From the NCBI GenBank assembly GCA_017501025.1, contig JAFVXS010000132.1, forward strand, positions 1-6,453: DNA of 6,453 nt, in the 5' to 3' direction. A model generated the notes under the pieces. That model had not been told where the DNA came from and did no database searches. It worked only from the letters and a program-made list of their open reading frames with translations. Shown here piece after piece: positions 5,158 to 6,453 of the stretch. This DNA is from Alistipes sp. (GTDB taxonomy: Bacteria; Bacteroidota; Bacteroidia; Bacteroidales; Rikenellaceae). The translations under genes and the position numbers were made by a program. The number at the start of each line of letters is the position of its first letter. The stretch's first letter is position 1.

Positions 5158-6453
5158 ATGACCGACACAAATTCGATAATCGTAGCACCTGCAACCGCTA
5201 TGGGTGGTGCCATTGCCCTAATACGAGTCAGTGGCAGTGGGTCAATTGCCTTGTGTGACAACTTTTTCAGAGGCCGCAAACCGCTATGTGAGGCAGCTAC
5301 ACACACTGCCCACTACGGCACAATCGTCGATGGCGAACGCACGCTGGACGATGTTTTGGTAACCATCTTTCACGCTCCGCACTCATATACGGGCGAGGAG
5401 TCGGTAGAGATTTCGACTCACGGCTCACGATATATCGTATCGGAGATTATATCGTTGTTGTGTCGAGGCGGTGCAAGGGTTGCCGAAGCAGGAGAGTTCT
5501 CGATGAGAGCATTTTTGGCAGGCCGTATCGACCTATCGCAAGCAGAGGCCGTTGCCGATACCATAGCAGCAGATTCACGTGCAGCACATATGATGGCGGC
5601 AGTACAGATGCGAGGCTCATATTCGTCCACATTGGAGGAGCTGCGCCAGCAACTTATTAAAATCACATCGCTATTGGAGTTGGAACTCGATTTTGGCGAA
5701 GAGGAGGTGGAGTTTGCCGACCGAGAGCAACTCTATGCAATGCTCACCCATACACAGGAGGTTGTCAGACACCTTGCCGGCTCTTTCCGTACGGGTAATG
5801 CCATCCGTGAGGGTGTGGGAGTCGCAATTATAGGCGAGCCCAATGTAGGTAAAAGCACACTGCTCAACCGATTGGTTGGCGATGACCGAGCAATGGTTTC
5901 GGACGTTGCCGGCACTACACGCGATACGATTGAGGAGAGCCGGGTAATTGATGGTATCCGATTTCGTTTTATCGACACAGCGGGTCTGCACGATACGGAT
6001 GACCAACTCGAACAGATGGGTATAGACCGCACCAATAAGGCGATAGAGCGGGCGGATGTCATTATATGCGTTACAGAGCCCGACGGCAAGCCATACCCAA
6101 AGATAAAACTTGCAGAACATCAGCACCTTATAAAGGTTGTAAATAAAATGGACACCACCTCTCGACACGACAAGGAGGGCGTATTGTATGTTTCGGCACG
6201 CTGCGGTACAAATATCGATATGCTCGAAAAACGTTTGGTAGGTTTCTATGATACTACGGCTATCAATAGAGGTGATGCTGTGGTATCGAACGCACGCCAT
6301 TACGATGCACTACGACGCACCGATGTAGCACTTGCAACGGCAAAAAATGCGATAGACCAACAATTTTGGAGTGAGTGTATCGCCGAAGATATCCGCACTG
6401 CAACCGATGCCTTGGGTGAAATTACAGGTCAAATCACAAACGCCGAAATCCTG
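5158..6453 (+). CDS. mnmE: tRNA uridine-5-carboxymethylaminomethyl(34) synthesis GTPase MnmE, 3' end missing
   Basis: MnmE (TrmE) pairs with MnmG to make 5-(carboxymethyl)aminomethyl-uridine at the wobble position of certain tRNAs, using a formyl-tetrahydrofolate-type one-carbon donor. The frame has 432 codons with no stop before the right edge. The family usually ends with a (F)C(I/L/V)GK motif soon after the NAEIL seen here, so about 12 codons are missing. The N-terminal folate-binding domain is clear (IALIRVSG near 20-27, YTGEESVEISTHG, GEFSMRAFLAGRIDLSQAEA). A helical domain surrounds an inserted G domain: G1 GEPNVGKST (226-234), G2 GTTRDT (252-257), G3 DTAGL (273-277), G4 NKMD (329-332) and G5 SAR (346-348). 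The distance from G3 to G4 is 56 residues, about ten shorter than I expect for the family. The ATG lies 1 base after the preceding stop, consistent with translational coupling. Confidence 0.95.
   Translation, partial: MTDTNSIIVAPATAMGGAIALIRVSGSGSIALCDNFFRGRKPLCEAATHTAHYGTIVDGERTLDDVLVTIFHAPHSYTGEESVEISTHGSRYIVSEIISLLCRGGARVAEAGEFSMRAFLAGRIDLSQAEAVADTIAADSRAAHMMAAVQMRGSYSSTLEELRQQLIKITSLLELELDFGEEEVEFADREQLYAMLTHTQEVVRHLAGSFRTGNAIREGVGVAIIGEPNVGKSTLLNRLVGDDRAMVSDVAGTTRDTIEESRVIDGIRFRFIDTAGLHDTDDQLEQMGIDRTNKAIERADVIICVTEPDGKPYPKIKLAEHQHLIKVVNKMDTTSRHDKEGVLYVSARCGTNIDMLEKRLVGFYDTTAINRGDAVVSNARHYDALRRTDVALATAKNAIDQQFWSECIAEDIRTATDALGEITGQITNAEIL

Larger units (their letters stand above)
864..6453 (+). 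other. Predicted five-gene transcription unit parA-parB-DUF5683-transglycosylase-mnmE
   Basis: All five genes face the same way with gaps of 4, 5, 12 and 1 bases. No hairpin plus T-run and no internal space large enough for an independent promoter is seen. The only credible upstream promoter is at 779-786. Co-transcription is inferred from spacing; the unit may continue past the right edge. Confidence 0.7.

Noticed and set aside
5671..6300. Long minus-strand open frame (209 codons) opposite mnmE
   Set aside because: It lies wholly antisense to the MnmE G domain, whose motifs are all intact on the plus strand. Its translation has no recognisable domain.

Overview
The window looks like a chromosomal segment from a Bacteroidota bacterium, most likely Bacteroidales. 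The main evidence is a DUF5683 protein, a family I know from Bacteroidota. Supporting evidence is the TAnnTTTG-type promoter boxes, the general lack of Shine-Dalgarno sites, and the order parA-parB-DUF5683-lytic transglycosylase, which I recall from that order. A Rikenellaceae/Alistipes-like source is possible but I cannot prove it from the sequence.

Layout: positions 1-709 (minus strand) hold the N-terminal 236 codons of a CPBP-type membrane metalloprotease that runs off the left edge. Positions 710-863 are the only real intergenic space, a divergent promoter region. It has one promoter-like box per direction and two inverted repeats, one over the parA -7 box and one in the parA leader. From 864 to the right edge there are five plus-strand genes separated by only 4, 5, 12 and 1 bases: parA, parB, a DUF5683 membrane protein, a MltD-like lytic transglycosylase with a C-terminal LysM domain, and mnmE (cut off about a dozen codons before its expected end). 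No terminator is visible between them, so they probably form one transcription unit.

How they work together: ParA and ParB are the chromosome-partition pair. The next two genes encode exported or membrane proteins of the envelope, and MnmE is a tRNA-wobble-modification GTPase. The grouping resembles the origin-proximal mnmE-mnmG-rsmG-parA-parB cluster of many bacteria, but reordered and with two envelope genes inserted, so the segment may lie near oriC (inference).

Most notable points: (1) the DUF5683 protein contains two tandem copies of the whole domain; (2) the CPBP protein stops looking like its family right after the EExxxR catalytic helix, in a more AT-rich stretch at the window edge; (3) the parA leader carries a perfect GGGACAG-N14-CTGTCCC inverted repeat with half-sites exactly 21 bp apart. 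I found no mobile element, CRISPR array, tRNA, rRNA or clearly new multi-gene system.
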